Assembly: GCA_030041295.1 (NCBI GenBank)
Contig: JASHOD010000142.1
Coordinates: 17,602-81,601, forward strand
DNA: 64,000 bases
Direction of reading: 5' to 3'
Source of the DNA: Nitrososphaerales archaeon
Lineage (GTDB): Archaea; Thermoproteota; Nitrososphaeria; Nitrososphaerales; CADDZS01
The first letter of the stretch is position 1. Each line of letters opens with the position of its first letter. Of this stretch, positions 1-8,727 are shown piece by piece. The position numbers and the translations under genes were made by a program. The notes beneath the pieces were generated by a model. That model worked only from the letters and a program-made list of their open reading frames with translations, had not been told where the DNA came from and searched no databases.

Positions 1-54
1 ACTCCCATGCTCATACCCTTCCCTTAAGGTCAAGACGCCATTCTGATTTTATCT

Positions 55-68
55 CTACGATATCGTAG
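55..68. promoter_or_regulatory. 14-bp perfect palindrome, possible operator
   Basis: CTACGATATCGTAG is its own reverse complement and lies about 180 bases before the DUF4242 gene. It shares the CGATAT core with the dyad at 26732-26749. A regulator-binding role is inference only. Confidence 0.3.
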
Positions 69-247
69 TTATCTGATTCAATTTTCATTCATAGAATATA
101 TTATAGCAAATCATCGAAACATTCCGCCACAGTCTCTACAATACCCTGAACCTAAGGGGTTTCGCCAACTCTGCAAAGGAGACAAGAATCATTTTCCCTG
201 TAAGTTACAAAACTTAAAGCGTAGACAAGAACGGAAGTAAAGCCGGT

Positions 248-499
248 ATGCCGAAGTACATAGACGTTCACAAGAACATGAAGGGAGTAAAACTCGAAGA
301 CGTTGCCGAAGCTCACGCGAAGGACCTGAAGGTCCAGGACAAGTATGGCGTAAAGTTCGAGAAGTATTGGGTTGACGAGGAGCAGGGAACGATATACTGT
401 TTATCTCACGCGCCCAACAAGGAAGCTATCTCGAAGACGCACAAGGAGGCTCATGGACTTCTTCCAGAAGAGACTTTTGAGGTCAAAGAGGGAAGTTGA
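248..499 (+). CDS. DUF4242 family small protein
   Basis: The 83-residue product opens MPKYIDVHKNMKGV and has the compact fold pattern of DUF4242 proteins, whose best-known relatives (SCO4226-like) bind nickel as small ferredoxin-like dimers. Visible family features are the early YIDVHKN strand, the YWVDEEQGTIYC strand and the C-terminal HKEAHGLLPEE helix with two His residues that could bind metal. Length matches the family. It stands alone, with a long disrupted region downstream. The precise function of DUF4242 proteins is not established, so only the family call is firm. Confidence 0.8.
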   Translation: MPKYIDVHKNMKGVKLEDVAEAHAKDLKVQDKYGVKFEKYWVDEEQGTIYCLSHAPNKEAISKTHKEAHGLLPEETFEVKEGS

Positions 500-590
500 T
501 CTCATCCGGTAACTCCCGCTCGGTCACGTTAAAAACCTCAGAAAATGGGGTTCGTACGAATGTCCCTCCGAAGATCACTGGAAAAGCGGT

Positions 591-1021
591 GTGTTAACGA
601 AACTCTGGACTGCCGAGGCGTTTAGAGCAGCCACAATATTTGGGAGCGCTAGCACCGACGAGAAGCTTCTTAGTCCGCTTGAATCGATTATAATCAATAG
701 AGAGAAATTCAAAATTGTCTTGCTTTCCCTTTCCGCCGCGAGGTCGATAATTACTGGCGCAATTGTCGAAAAAGATGCTAATGATTCGGAGTTAGTCAGA
801 AAAATGCCGTACAACCCAACTTTCAAATAGTTGTCGAGGATCTGCGAGATAAGGGAATTCAAACTCATCTTTCACTCATTCGCGAGGGTTCTCAATTCAT
901 TTAGGGCATCATGTTCAAGTCTGAAACTGATCGACTTAGTGGTCCTTTCCCTGGCCGAGCCGTTGTTATTGAAACTTGTCATTACAAACAGCTGCATCTA
1001 GTGAGATTGCCACTGATTTAA
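591..1021 (+). pseudogene. Possible degraded gene, unknown family
   Basis: Two frames on this strand give protein-like sequence in succession. The first (GTG at 591 to TAG at 828-830) reads MLTKLWTAEAFRAATIF and includes a long aliphatic segment. A second frame, beginning just after it, reads VVEDLRDKGIQTHLSLIREG, hits one stop, then continues to 1021 with SETDRLSGPFPGRAVVIET. The succession suggests one gene of roughly 140 codons broken by a frameshift and a stop. I do not recognise the family. The opposite strand is also open here, so this call is weak. Confidence 0.3.
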
Positions 1022-1178
1022 TAAGAATACTTAATTCGATGGAGAGTCGAAAATCAGATAGAGGATAAGTAAAACGCAGACCTGACAAATTATTAGCAGG
1101 CCAGAGTTGCGCGCAGCTGCATTCAGTGTTTTAGAAACCAAAGGGTTTACCTTTAATTAATGCACCACTACACTCTGC

Positions 1179-1485
1179 ATGATTACCCAAGAAGAAAGAG
1201 AGCAGAGCCTTTCAATGCATCTCGACAACGTTCGAGCTTATCAGCAACGAAGAAACGCTTTCGAAAGTTCTGGCATCGCATAGGTTGAAGGTGCCAAGGG
1301 TAGAACGCGTTGGTACAGATGGATTCTTGACAAAGATCGTTTGCTCTAATTGTGATCTTGAACGAACCGCTATAATTTCAAACATACAAGAAAGTGCGAA
1401 AATGGCAGGCTCGAAAAGGAATGGTAGAGAGCTAATCTCGCAAAATTCCGAGAATGGTGGACTGAGTACTTCATTGAGCGTCTAA
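1179..1485 (+). pseudogene. Small CxxC protein, apparently frameshifted
   Basis: ATG at 1179 opens a frame reading MITQEEREQSLSMHLDNV that stops at a TAG near 1281. The next frame over carries what looks like the same protein onward: LISNEETLSKVLASHRLKVP, a CSNC pair and a hydrophilic tail, ending with TAA at 1483-1485. A single indel somewhere in 1190-1285 would give one protein of about 100 residues with one CxxC. Alternatively the downstream frame starts by itself at TTG 1285. The family is unrecognised. The gene ends 10 bases before the convergent zinc-ribbon gene. Confidence 0.3.
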
Positions 1486-1494
1486 TCCCATAGT

Positions 1495-1740
1495 CTACGT
1501 CTGCATAGCCCCGCAGTTCGGACAAGACTCTGAGGATTTTTGTGACGAAAGCTTTGCACCGCAATTGTAGCAAAAATTGCGGGCGGATCTGGGTGGAGGA
1601 GGATAGCCTCCGCCGCCTAGGTCGTCATAATTCATGCCCCTATGGTTGTTATTCCTCTTCCTAGATTGACTGATTGCGTACACAATGAGGACTACTAGGA
1701 CGATTATGCCGGGCCATACAATAGGATCGTCCCAAGCCAT
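1495..1740 (-). CDS. Membrane-anchored zinc-ribbon protein
   Basis: The 81-residue protein has one N-terminal membrane helix (about residues 7-24), a basic stretch, a GGGGYPPPP linker, and a C-terminal zinc ribbon with CYNCG and CPNCG knuckles. This architecture is common for small archaeal membrane proteins of unknown role. The C-terminal ribbon probably sits in the cytoplasm and binds one zinc ion. It is transcribed away from the aldo/keto reductase; the 96-base gap must hold both promoters. Confidence 0.75.
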   Translation of the reverse strand: MAWDDPIVWPGIIVLVVLIVYAISQSRKRNNNHRGMNYDDLGGGGYPPPPRSARNFCYNCGAKLSSQKSSESCPNCGAMQT

Positions 1741-1836
1741 TATCTCTCACTAGAGTTGATTAATTAATCACGTATTTATTCCATAACGAAACCTCGAGGA
1801 TTCTTTTATAATTCAAGACCTCGGAAAGATTCATTC

Positions 1837-2820
1837 ATGGAATACGTCAGGTTCGGGTCGACAGGCGTCAAAGTTTCGAAGATTTGTCTTGGTTGCATGT
1901 CCTTTGGGAACGAAGCCAAATGGATGGTAGATGGAGATGCGGCAAAATTAGTATTGAAAAGAGCCTGGGACCTCGGAATAAATTTCTTCGACACCGCCAA
2001 CGTCTATTCGAATGGGAGATCTGAAGAAATTCTTGGTGAGTTCCTTAGCGGCTTTCGCGACGATGCCGTTATCGCAACGAAAGTGTATAGCGAAATGGGG
2101 CCGCTCCCAAACCAAAGGGGGCTGTCGAGGCGACATATCATGTGGCAGTCGAGGGAGTCGCTCGCGAGATTAAAAACAAAGTACATCGACCTCTATCAGA
2201 CTCACAGGTGGGACTACCAAACCCCCACCGACGAAACTCTCTCCGCCATGACAGATCTAGTTAGAAACGGATCCGTGAATTACATTGGTGCATCCAGCAT
2301 GTGGGCGTGGCAATTTGCAAAGGCACTTTACATAAGTGACCTCAAGGGTTATGCACGTTTTGTCAGCATGCAGGATCTATATAATTTGATATACCGCGAG
2401 GAGGAAAGGGAGATGATCCCGCTATGCAAATCAGAAGGAATAGCCCAAATCCCCTGGAGTCCGACCGCGGCAGGGTTCCTTTCGGGAAGGTATTTTCAAA
2501 ATGGAAAACTCGCCGCGTCGGAGAACGATAGTGCGCGACTTGCACCGGGATCCTTCACCTATTCTAGATACGTCGGAAAACCTCGGAGCGATCAGATTGT
2601 CGCTAGGACAATCGAAGTTGCGAAGAACAACGGAGTAACACCGAATCAAGTCGCTCTCGCTTGGCTATTCAAGAAGGGAGTCACGGCTCCGATAATCGGC
2701 ACGTCGAAGGTCGAGCATTTGGAAGAGATGGTAGAGTCGATCAATGTCAAAATTTCAGATGATGAGACAAAATATCTTGAGGAACCTTACGCGCCGCAGC
2801 CGATATCCGGATTCACCTAA
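1837..2820 (+). CDS. Aldo/keto reductase
   Basis: This 327-residue NADPH-dependent aldo/keto reductase has the usual catalytic tetrad: Asp52 and Tyr57 in FDTANVYSNG, Lys82 in ATKVY, and His123 in LYQTHRWD. The C-terminal IIGTSKVEHLEE segment is the cofactor phosphate-binding signature. It resembles the YajO/IolS-like subfamily that reduces sugar-derived and other aldehydes; the substrate is unknown. The stop codon overlaps the end of the convergent D-threonine-aldolase-like gene by four bases. Length is typical of the family. Confidence 0.93.
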   Translation: MEYVRFGSTGVKVSKICLGCMSFGNEAKWMVDGDAAKLVLKRAWDLGINFFDTANVYSNGRSEEILGEFLSGFRDDAVIATKVYSEMGPLPNQRGLSRRHIMWQSRESLARLKTKYIDLYQTHRWDYQTPTDETLSAMTDLVRNGSVNYIGASSMWAWQFAKALYISDLKGYARFVSMQDLYNLIYREEEREMIPLCKSEGIAQIPWSPTAAGFLSGRYFQNGKLAASENDSARLAPGSFTYSRYVGKPRSDQIVARTIEVAKNNGVTPNQVALAWLFKKGVTAPIIGTSKVEHLEEMVESINVKISDDETKYLEEPYAPQPISGFT

Positions 2821-3920
2821 GACATTCTACCCCTAGCGAGGATCTTCCAAGTTTTCTCTACCCTTGATCCTCGCAGCCCGATCATCTCTTCGTGTTGGTT
2901 CACGCAAGTACAGCAATGATACGGGATAAATTCCAATCTATTCCCGACTGATACATCGTTGTTCTTACTCAATTCCAGCCAACCATGCTCTTCGGAAAAC
3001 TTCACAACTTCCAAACCATCCCGTCCCTTGGCTTTCGGGAATCGTTTCTGGTCAAAGTTAAAAGCTTTCGAGCCAGCATCGACAACGGCACGCGTGTCAG
3101 TTGGCTTGCTCATGACGGTACTTAGAACAGTCAGCGCACAATCGTCGTAGGTCGCGACCTCTTTCTCGACCAATCCGACATCATTGAAGAGATACATTCC
3201 CGGCTGGATTTCAGTCACGTCAGGATTTTTTGCATTGATCCAGGAACTTACCGAGGAACCTACGCTAACGACATCAACATCTAGTCCTTTATCCTTCATT
3301 CCGCTCTTCGTGGTGCTTATGACATCCATCGCTTCCTTGCATATTTTCAATCTCTCTTCCTTAGTTTTCCCTTCGGCGACGTGCCCCTCGTAACCCATTA
3401 ACCCTTTTAAGATCACGTTCTTCTGTTTTGAAATCAGTTCGGCTAGTTCGATAGCTTGTTTTGGAGTTGCGGCCCCGCATCTGTGCATACCGACGTCAAC
3501 TTCGACATACAGATCGATTTCGGATCCTGCATCAGAGCATGCCTTGCTAATTTCCATCATGTTACTTTGATCATCGACAGCCACCCCGAGATGGGTTTTC
3601 TTTGCCAGATCAGCGAGCCTTTCGAGCTTTTTTGTGCCGACGACTTCATTCGTTATGAAAATGTCATCGATTCCTTGAGAAGCGAAAACCTCGGCCTCGC
3701 TCAATTTCTGTAAGCAAACTCCACTAGACCCTGCTTCTAGTTGCAACTTTGCAATTTCCGGCACCTTGTGAGTCTTCGCGTGAGGTCGTAAATTGACTCC
3801 GCATTCCCTTGCAAAGTCTGCCATCCTTTTCATATTCTTCTCCATAATAGCGAGATCGACAAGAAGCGATGGAGTGTCCAAATCTTCCTTGTTCAAATTA
3901 CGAATCTTGAATTCTTTCAT
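2817..3920 (-). CDS. D-threonine aldolase / D-serine dehydratase-like enzyme
   Basis: This 367-residue PLP enzyme belongs to the alanine racemase fold III group with a D-serine dehydratase-like C-terminal domain. RPHAKTHK near residue 46 carries the expected PLP lysine (Lys49). The C-terminal YHCCTC segment gives the His335/Cys337 metal-ligand pair typical of D-threonine aldolase and DSD1. The reaction is therefore metal- and PLP-dependent cleavage of D-threonine or dehydration of D-serine, or a related beta-hydroxy D-amino acid; the sequence does not decide between them. It ends overlapping the convergent aldo/keto reductase. Confidence 0.88.
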   Translation of the reverse strand: MKEFKIRNLNKEDLDTPSLLVDLAIMEKNMKRMADFARECGVNLRPHAKTHKVPEIAKLQLEAGSSGVCLQKLSEAEVFASQGIDDIFITNEVVGTKKLERLADLAKKTHLGVAVDDQSNMMEISKACSDAGSEIDLYVEVDVGMHRCGAATPKQAIELAELISKQKNVILKGLMGYEGHVAEGKTKEERLKICKEAMDVISTTKSGMKDKGLDVDVVSVGSSVSSWINAKNPDVTEIQPGMYLFNDVGLVEKEVATYDDCALTVLSTVMSKPTDTRAVVDAGSKAFNFDQKRFPKAKGRDGLEVVKFSEEHGWLELSKNNDVSVGNRLEFIPYHCCTCVNQHEEMIGLRGSRVEKTWKILARGRMS

Positions 3921-3963
3921 GGATCACCCGTTCAATAAAAGTTACTTATCGTAAAGGAAGAGG

Positions 3964-3990
3964 AAACTCCGAGTCAAAATCTCGGAGTTT
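3964..3990. terminator. 10-bp perfect hairpin between two genes
   Basis: AAACTCCGAG and CTCGGAGTTT form a perfect 10-bp stem around a 7-base loop. It lies 37 bases past the DUF996 gene end and 44 bases before the aldolase-like start, both on the minus strand. It may act as a terminator or as a processing site. It is the most obvious hairpin I noticed in the window. Confidence 0.4.
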
Positions 3991-4026
3991 GTAGCGCAGA
4001 ACTCTCTTTTTTTCTCCCTCGTTTGC

Positions 4027-4638
4027 TCAGCTTTTCGGCGGTATTGTCTGCCACTCCATTACAGATGGCTGTTCTTTGACAGAGAAGAATGCGATAACGA
4101 GCAGTATTTGGGAGACGAAGATAATCAAAAATCCCACTCCGATTATTGCTGTCGCGGCTCCTATGAGGTAGAGCAGACCCGCTGTCTTGAACATGTTCGC
4201 ATTCAATTTAGAAGCCATCGAGCTATAGCACCTACGGACGAATACCGCCGAGATAACCAAGATTACCCATATGGAAACCAACCCCGCAACCACGGTGACT
4301 GCTAGCCCAAAGAATTCCTGGACAGGAATATTTGGAGAAAAAGCAAACCTCGCGTCAACGAACGATCCCATGTTTAAAACTTGGTATATTGCTCCGGCTA
4401 TCGTGACTGCCGCAACGGCAATCGCTCCGATTCCAAGGGCGACTGCATTCCTCATGTTGGTGTAGATGCTTCTCTCGTTAACCATTTGAGAAATCTTTCT
4501 GATAGCCAGGAGCATCAAGACCAGCCCCGAGATTCCTAGCAACCAGCCTATATCTGGTACTGCGGCGAGTAAGACTAACAAAGCGCCTATTCCGCCTAAC
4601 ACTTTGACATCCGAAAACTTCGAAGATAAAGAAGACAA
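4027..4638 (-). CDS. DUF996 family membrane protein
   Basis: The 203-residue product has about six predicted membrane helices in pairs and opens KFSDVKVLGGIGALLVLLAA, the hallmark start of archaeal DUF996 proteins. The SQMVNERSIYTNMRNA loop between the second and third helices also fits the family. Function is unknown; location is the cytoplasmic membrane. It is divergent from the next membrane-protein gene, with about 150 bases between starts. Confidence 0.8.
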   Translation of the reverse strand: MSSLSSKFSDVKVLGGIGALLVLLAAVPDIGWLLGISGLVLMLLAIRKISQMVNERSIYTNMRNAVALGIGAIAVAAVTIAGAIYQVLNMGSFVDARFAFSPNIPVQEFFGLAVTVVAGLVSIWVILVISAVFVRRCYSSMASKLNANMFKTAGLLYLIGAATAIIGVGFLIIFVSQILLVIAFFSVKEQPSVMEWQTIPPKS

Positions 4639-4790
4639 TTTCTTACTTCCTCAAGTGTTCACACCATGGGGCGTGAATAAAAGACTCGCGTGTTATCGAA
4701 ACGTATTGAGGACACGTTCCGCTTAAGTATCGAAAATAATGACAATTCGTTTTGGATGCAAAAAATGGTTGGAGGTGAGTCCTTGGGCGT

Positions 4791-5495
4791 TTGACTGAGG
4801 ATCCTGCCCTTCGAAACGAAATAGAATCAAGCCTTAACTCAATTGCCGAAAGCTCACAGAATTGGTTAGGTCGACTGCGAAAACGACAGAGAGAAGTCAG
4901 GCTGATTACCTCATTTCTGACGGCAATCTTGATCTTCTTTGCTACACTCATCGTTGCGACGATAGTGATTCTAGTTTCAGCCCATGTGCTTGCTCCGACT
5001 ATGAGCCCTACGACAGTTTCTAACAATTTCACCAATTTCTTGAATCAACATCCTAGTTTCATATTTGACGTAGCAGCTCCGGCATTCCTCACTGGTCCCG
5101 TGTCTGGCATAGCCACTTATCTTTTGATGAGATGGAAACATGAGCAAAGAATGAAGAAATTGGCTGCCCTAATAGCGCAGATGAACAAGAAGATAATGGC
5201 TCAAGACCAATCGGCGGGGCCCTTAGAAGATGCCTTCTCTCTAACCGAACAGATTTTCACTTTGCTTCCAGACCTTGTAAGAAGCAGAAAGCAGGATTCC
5301 CTGTTATTCGGGTTTGTCGCCTTCATAGTCGCTCTTATTGGAGGAAACATTGGCAGCGCGATTTTGGTGGGCGTGATTGTTTGGATTTACTTTCGATACG
5401 AGTTTGGCAAGAACTACGAACAGGAGATTTCAAAGTTCGAAGGACAAAGAAAAATCTTCGAACAACGCAAGAAGGACTTTATAGAAACTTTGTGA
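4791..5495 (+). CDS. Four-helix membrane protein with coiled-coil segments
   Basis: The product is 234 residues, unrecognised. A charged N-terminal helix is followed by two membrane helices (about 43-68 and 90-112), a soluble helical linker, and two more adjacent helices (about 168-202) before a Glu/Lys-rich tail. The TTG start is chosen because GGAGGTGA lies 12 bases upstream at 4771-4778. The stop TGA is followed 10 bases on by the start of a small winged-helix gene, so the two are probably cotranscribed. Confidence 0.7.
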   Translation: MTEDPALRNEIESSLNSIAESSQNWLGRLRKRQREVRLITSFLTAILIFFATLIVATIVILVSAHVLAPTMSPTTVSNNFTNFLNQHPSFIFDVAAPAFLTGPVSGIATYLLMRWKHEQRMKKLAALIAQMNKKIMAQDQSAGPLEDAFSLTEQIFTLLPDLVRSRKQDSLLFGFVAFIVALIGGNIGSAILVGVIVWIYFRYEFGKNYEQEISKFEGQRKIFEQRKKDFIETL

Positions 5496-5505
5496 TGTTG
5501 AAAAA

Positions 5506-5778
5506 TTGGAAAAGCCGGATCTCTACGTCGTTGCCCGCTTCTTGGACATTATGTACAAAAACGGTCCAGCGATGAAGAAGACTAACATCCAGATGCTCTT
5601 AGGCTTGAACTATCCTCGCTTTTTGGAGTACCTTGAATGGCTTTTGAAACATAATCTTGTCGTAGAAACTATCGACGAATCCAAAGCAGAGAAAATCATG
5701 CTTACGCCAAAGGGATATGATTCATATCACAGACTGGTAGACTGGATTAGGGAAACTCTGGATGGAGTGAAGATTTGA
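5506..5778 (+). CDS. Small winged-helix DNA-binding protein
   Basis: The 90-residue protein looks like a single archaeal winged-helix domain of the HTH_45/Sso10a-like kind. Helix VVARFLDIMYKNGPAMKKT, recognition region LLGLNYPRFLEYLEWLLKHN and a wing ending in LTPKGYDSYHRLVDWI are visible. Such proteins act as local regulators or chromatin proteins. The start is TTG, just after the membrane-protein gene, so membrane protein plus regulator may form a two-gene unit. Targets are unknown. Confidence 0.75.
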   Translation: MEKPDLYVVARFLDIMYKNGPAMKKTNIQMLLGLNYPRFLEYLEWLLKHNLVVETIDESKAEKIMLTPKGYDSYHRLVDWIRETLDGVKI

Positions 5779-5785
5779 TCTTTTT

Positions 5786-5983
5786 CTAATCTAGCAGATT
5801 CTGTTTTGCCTGCTCGTCCAACAGCTCTCGCAAACGATTTTGCTTTTCGAATATCGTCTCGTGCAATGATTCTAGTTCTGCTTTCAAATCCGTCTCCTTC
5901 TTTTCCAGTGATTCGATTTCTTGCTCTAATTTCGTAATCTTATCAGAGCTCGCGCCACCACGGCTGACCCAAGTCTTTACCAA
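5786..5983 (-). CDS. Small coiled-coil protein
   Basis: This 65-residue protein is almost wholly a predicted coiled coil. After a short N-terminal MVKTWVSRGGASSD segment, leucines and isoleucines recur in heptad spacing from about residue 18 to 60, flanked by Glu and Lys. No family is recognised. It converges with the winged-helix gene, ending eight bases from it. Skewed composition could inflate apparent coding, hence moderate confidence. Confidence 0.55.
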   Translation of the reverse strand: MVKTWVSRGGASSDKITKLEQEIESLEKKETDLKAELESLHETIFEKQNRLRELLDEQAKQNLLD

Positions 5984-6013
5984 GTAATCTTTCCTCCCTA
6001 TCCGTTCAATTTG

Positions 6014-6717
6014 TTAGTCCTTAGTGACAGAATCTTCCTTTAAGATATTGTCCCTTTCGTCAAAGGGAAAGTGCCTAGGTTTAACTTTCAAAAAAAATCT
6101 AACACTCGGGTCCACTCTTCCTCGAAATGTTTTGACGGGATTTGACGTAAACCCGAGATAAGCCTGCTCAGAAATACGCTCGGATGGATTGTTCCTTCTG
6201 ACCATATAGTACAAGCAAATTCTGATTGCTCGATGGACTCCATCAATGACAGTCAGATCCTTTACTTCAACTGCGCCGACAGCGACAAGTCTGCGGTCTC
6301 CCTTCTCCTTCACTTTCTTCTCGAGATTATCCCTGATCTTTTCGCCCTCCCGTTCCGCGATCAAGATCTTCCTTTCTTCTAAAGTTCCATTCCCGTTTTT
6401 CATCTTCCATTTCCCCTCGTCGACGCCTCCAGTGAGGTTGATTGCCTCGAAGAACCCGAAGAAAGAGAATCCGAATTTTGATCGTGGATTACTAGGATTC
6501 TTGATAGATCTTGCTTCGACAGAACGACGACTTACCATTGCGCGTGCGAGAAGAATGAGACGATTGGGCGAATGCTCCTTAGCATTATGTAACGTCTCCT
6601 ATTCGCTATCTCGTCATTGTAATCGTGCGGTTTCTTGATTAATCGAGTGTAATCCTTCGAAAAATGAGAGTCGATAAATTTCTTGAAGTCTGGTCTGTCC
6701 CGATATTCAGTATCCAA
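6014..6717 (-). pseudogene. Hypothetical protein split by a frameshift
   Basis: Two minus-strand frames join into one likely protein of about 235 residues. The upstream frame (TTG 6717) reads DTEYRDRPDFKKFIDSHF and runs to HDYNDEIANR near 6601. The other frame then continues ETLHNAKEHSPNRLILLARA into an open frame that ends at 6014. The downstream part contains GFFEAINLTGG, a Lys/Glu-rich helix and VIDGVHRAIRI, which vaguely recalls the DG-HR box of ParB-like proteins. The lesion is a single indel near 6600. Whether this is decay or a sequence error cannot be told here. The C-terminal frame could also start alone at ATG 6538. Confidence 0.5.
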
Positions 6718-6867
6718 TTACTTCTGCCTATGTTGCCTTCCTAATCATGCCCACCAAGAGAGTAAACCCTACTCAGGATCAGCGAACCATTTCACTCATT
6801 AGACAAAAGCTTCATGTAATTTGGTGTTAGACAAAATCTCTCTTAAAGAATCAGATACTTGAGCGTA

Positions 6868-8094
6868 TCACGCAACTGTACCAAGAGCATACTTGCTTTC
6901 GATCAAGGCGCCTATTTCGAATCGGTCGCTTTTGAAGATGGAAACATCGTAATCATGAAAACCCCCATCCAAGACGAGTCCGCTCATAATCCTTCCAAAT
7001 TCGGGACATAGTTTGAAACCATGGCCACTAAGACCAATCAAGCAATACAGACCCGGATATCCTTCGCCTTCCAAGTCGTCTATAACTGGCTCTTGGTCCG
7101 GCGTAACATCGTATACGCCAGTGTATCCTCTCAAGAACTGTCCTTTTTCCGCCATAATTGGGAGACATTCGGCGACAGACTTTGAAAAACGCTCTACTTC
7201 GGAGTATGATACGTCGATGTCATAGTTATCAGGATTCACTGCCCCCTGCGATGTATCAAGCTCCAGTTCGATGCTGCCAGCGTAAAAAAGCGAATTTCCC
7301 TCCGGTTTGTAGTACATACGCCTCGGAAAATCAAAAATCAGAGGCCTTGTTCCTTGATAGACCTCCGGTCTCCGGTAGATGATTACCGGATGACGAACCG
7401 GTTTTATCGGGATGAAGTCAATTTTAAGTTTCGCAAGTAATTCCTTTGACCAAACACCAGTCGCGAGAATAACTTTCGATGCTTCTATAGCCCCGTTTGT
7501 GGTTTCGAGTTGATAAGAGGATGAAGAGCCGTTCCCTATCTTCTTGACGTCCGTGACCCTTGTTTCGGTCATGACATTAGCGCCTAACTCCGAAGCTGCA
7601 GCGGAGAATGCATTTGAAGTGAGCGAGGGGTCAGCGTACCCAGAATTTGGTTCATAGACAATAGGCTTGAAAGAAGTTGGATCAATTTCCGGCTCTATCC
7701 TCTTTGCCTCCTCGAAATCTAACACACGAGATTCGATGCCAAGGCCGTGATGCATTATCAGGTTATCTCGGATGCCTTTCTCGGTGCTCTCGTCTCCACC
7801 TATGATCAGGCCGGTCTGTTTAAAACCTGCAGAGCGGCCATTCATTTCTTGCTCGAATCGCTTGAAGAAGTTCAGGCTGTTAAGCGCCATCTTTGCAACA
7901 GATGGGTTACTATAGTGCGTCCTGACCAGCGCGGTGGACCTGCTGGTTTGACCGGAAGCCATCTGGATCCCTCTCTCGAGTAATACAATGTCCTTCACAC
8001 CTCTCTTCGCAAGATGATACAGGATACTGCAACCGGTGGAGCCTCCGCCTACGATTACGACCTCGCGTTTCACAAATGTTGTGACATGACTCAA
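6868..8094 (-). CDS. FAD-dependent amino-acid/sarcosine oxidase family protein
   Basis: This is a 408-residue DAO-family flavoprotein. The N-terminal dinucleotide motif VIVGGGSTGCS binds FAD. TSRSTALVRTHYSNPS is the active-site/flavin region seen in sarcosine and dimethylglycine oxidase relatives. The C-terminal GLSGHGFKLCPEFGRIMSGL closes the FAD site. It likely oxidises a secondary or D-amino acid, or feeds electrons from such a substrate; the exact substrate is not readable. A second, unrelated amine oxidase lies 630 bases away, with a gene relic between. Confidence 0.88.
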   Translation of the reverse strand: MSHVTTFVKREVVIVGGGSTGCSILYHLAKRGVKDIVLLERGIQMASGQTSRSTALVRTHYSNPSVAKMALNSLNFFKRFEQEMNGRSAGFKQTGLIIGGDESTEKGIRDNLIMHHGLGIESRVLDFEEAKRIEPEIDPTSFKPIVYEPNSGYADPSLTSNAFSAAASELGANVMTETRVTDVKKIGNGSSSSYQLETTNGAIEASKVILATGVWSKELLAKLKIDFIPIKPVRHPVIIYRRPEVYQGTRPLIFDFPRRMYYKPEGNSLFYAGSIELELDTSQGAVNPDNYDIDVSYSEVERFSKSVAECLPIMAEKGQFLRGYTGVYDVTPDQEPVIDDLEGEGYPGLYCLIGLSGHGFKLCPEFGRIMSGLVLDGGFHDYDVSIFKSDRFEIGALIESKYALGTVA

Positions 8095-8145
8095 CTATCT
8101 AAATCGTTTGCGAGCCGGTACTTTCCGTTACATACCCCGATCCAC

Positions 8146-8605
8146 TCAAGAATCAAGGAATATTTGAAAAAGCTGATAGTATGAACTGGTACCGTAGACA
8201 CTGTCGCTGTATCCGTAACCTCCGGAAGAGACGTCGGTTCCCGAAGACGGCTATACAGCGACGGAATCTATCCCACTTGAAATCAAGAACTGCATGTACT
8301 GCCCAGCTATTGGAGGATTTACGCCGGAGTAATCGCCGAAACCCACCGCGAGCTTGGAAATGTCAGCCATACCTCCAATCATCGAAGTTACCTCGGACTC
8401 GAAAGTAGTCAGGTTGTTAGTGTATCCCTCCAGGTTCAGCTGGTCTATCGACCCCCTCGCTTAGCGTCTACGTGTTGTCGCGGGATCTCAAAACATAGTT
8501 TCTAGCAGTCCTCTTCTGAGGGGTACTGCAAAACTCTCCTTCGATTTCCGATACAGCTGCACTCGGTCCGCCCCTTGACGCATTAAACGCAGCGGTTCAA
8601 CTTAC
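8146..8605 (-). pseudogene. Relic of an unidentified, probably exported protein
   Basis: On the minus strand, the frame bounded by TAA 8461-8463 and TGA 8146-8148 reads NLEGYTNNLTTFESEVTSMI and GVNPPIAGQYMQFLISSGID, is cut by TAG at 8251-8253, and resumes with a Ser/Gly/Tyr-rich tail. Upstream, in another frame, AAFNASRGGPSAAVSEIEGE continues plausibly to about 8470. At least one frameshift and two stops therefore interrupt it. Asn/Thr/Gly/Ser content suggests an exported protein. The family is not recognised. This relic explains most of the otherwise empty gap between the two flavoenzymes. Confidence 0.4.
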
Positions 8606-8727
8606 TTCTCTAAGAGAGAAAAAAGCGTTCTTGCCTTTTCTCTATTTACTCGTCCAGTCGCATGATGCTTACATGACCCACCGACGCATATAGGTTCTAA
8701 ACCGTGTTTGTACCTGACTAACTTTCA

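Noticed and set aside
4643..5035. 130-codon minus-strand frame
   Set aside because: It lies opposite the membrane-protein gene that has a strong ribosome site and membrane helices; this frame has Arg/Ser-rich sequence without domain features.
6246..6638. 130-codon plus-strand frame with Phe/Ser/Pro-rich product
   Set aside because: It is complementary to the split minus-strand gene, and its composition (runs of Phe, Ser, Pro) is typical of antisense to Lys/Glu-rich helices.
8181..8408. 75-codon plus-strand Arg-rich frame
   Set aside because: Antisense to a protein-like relic; Arg-rich, no features.
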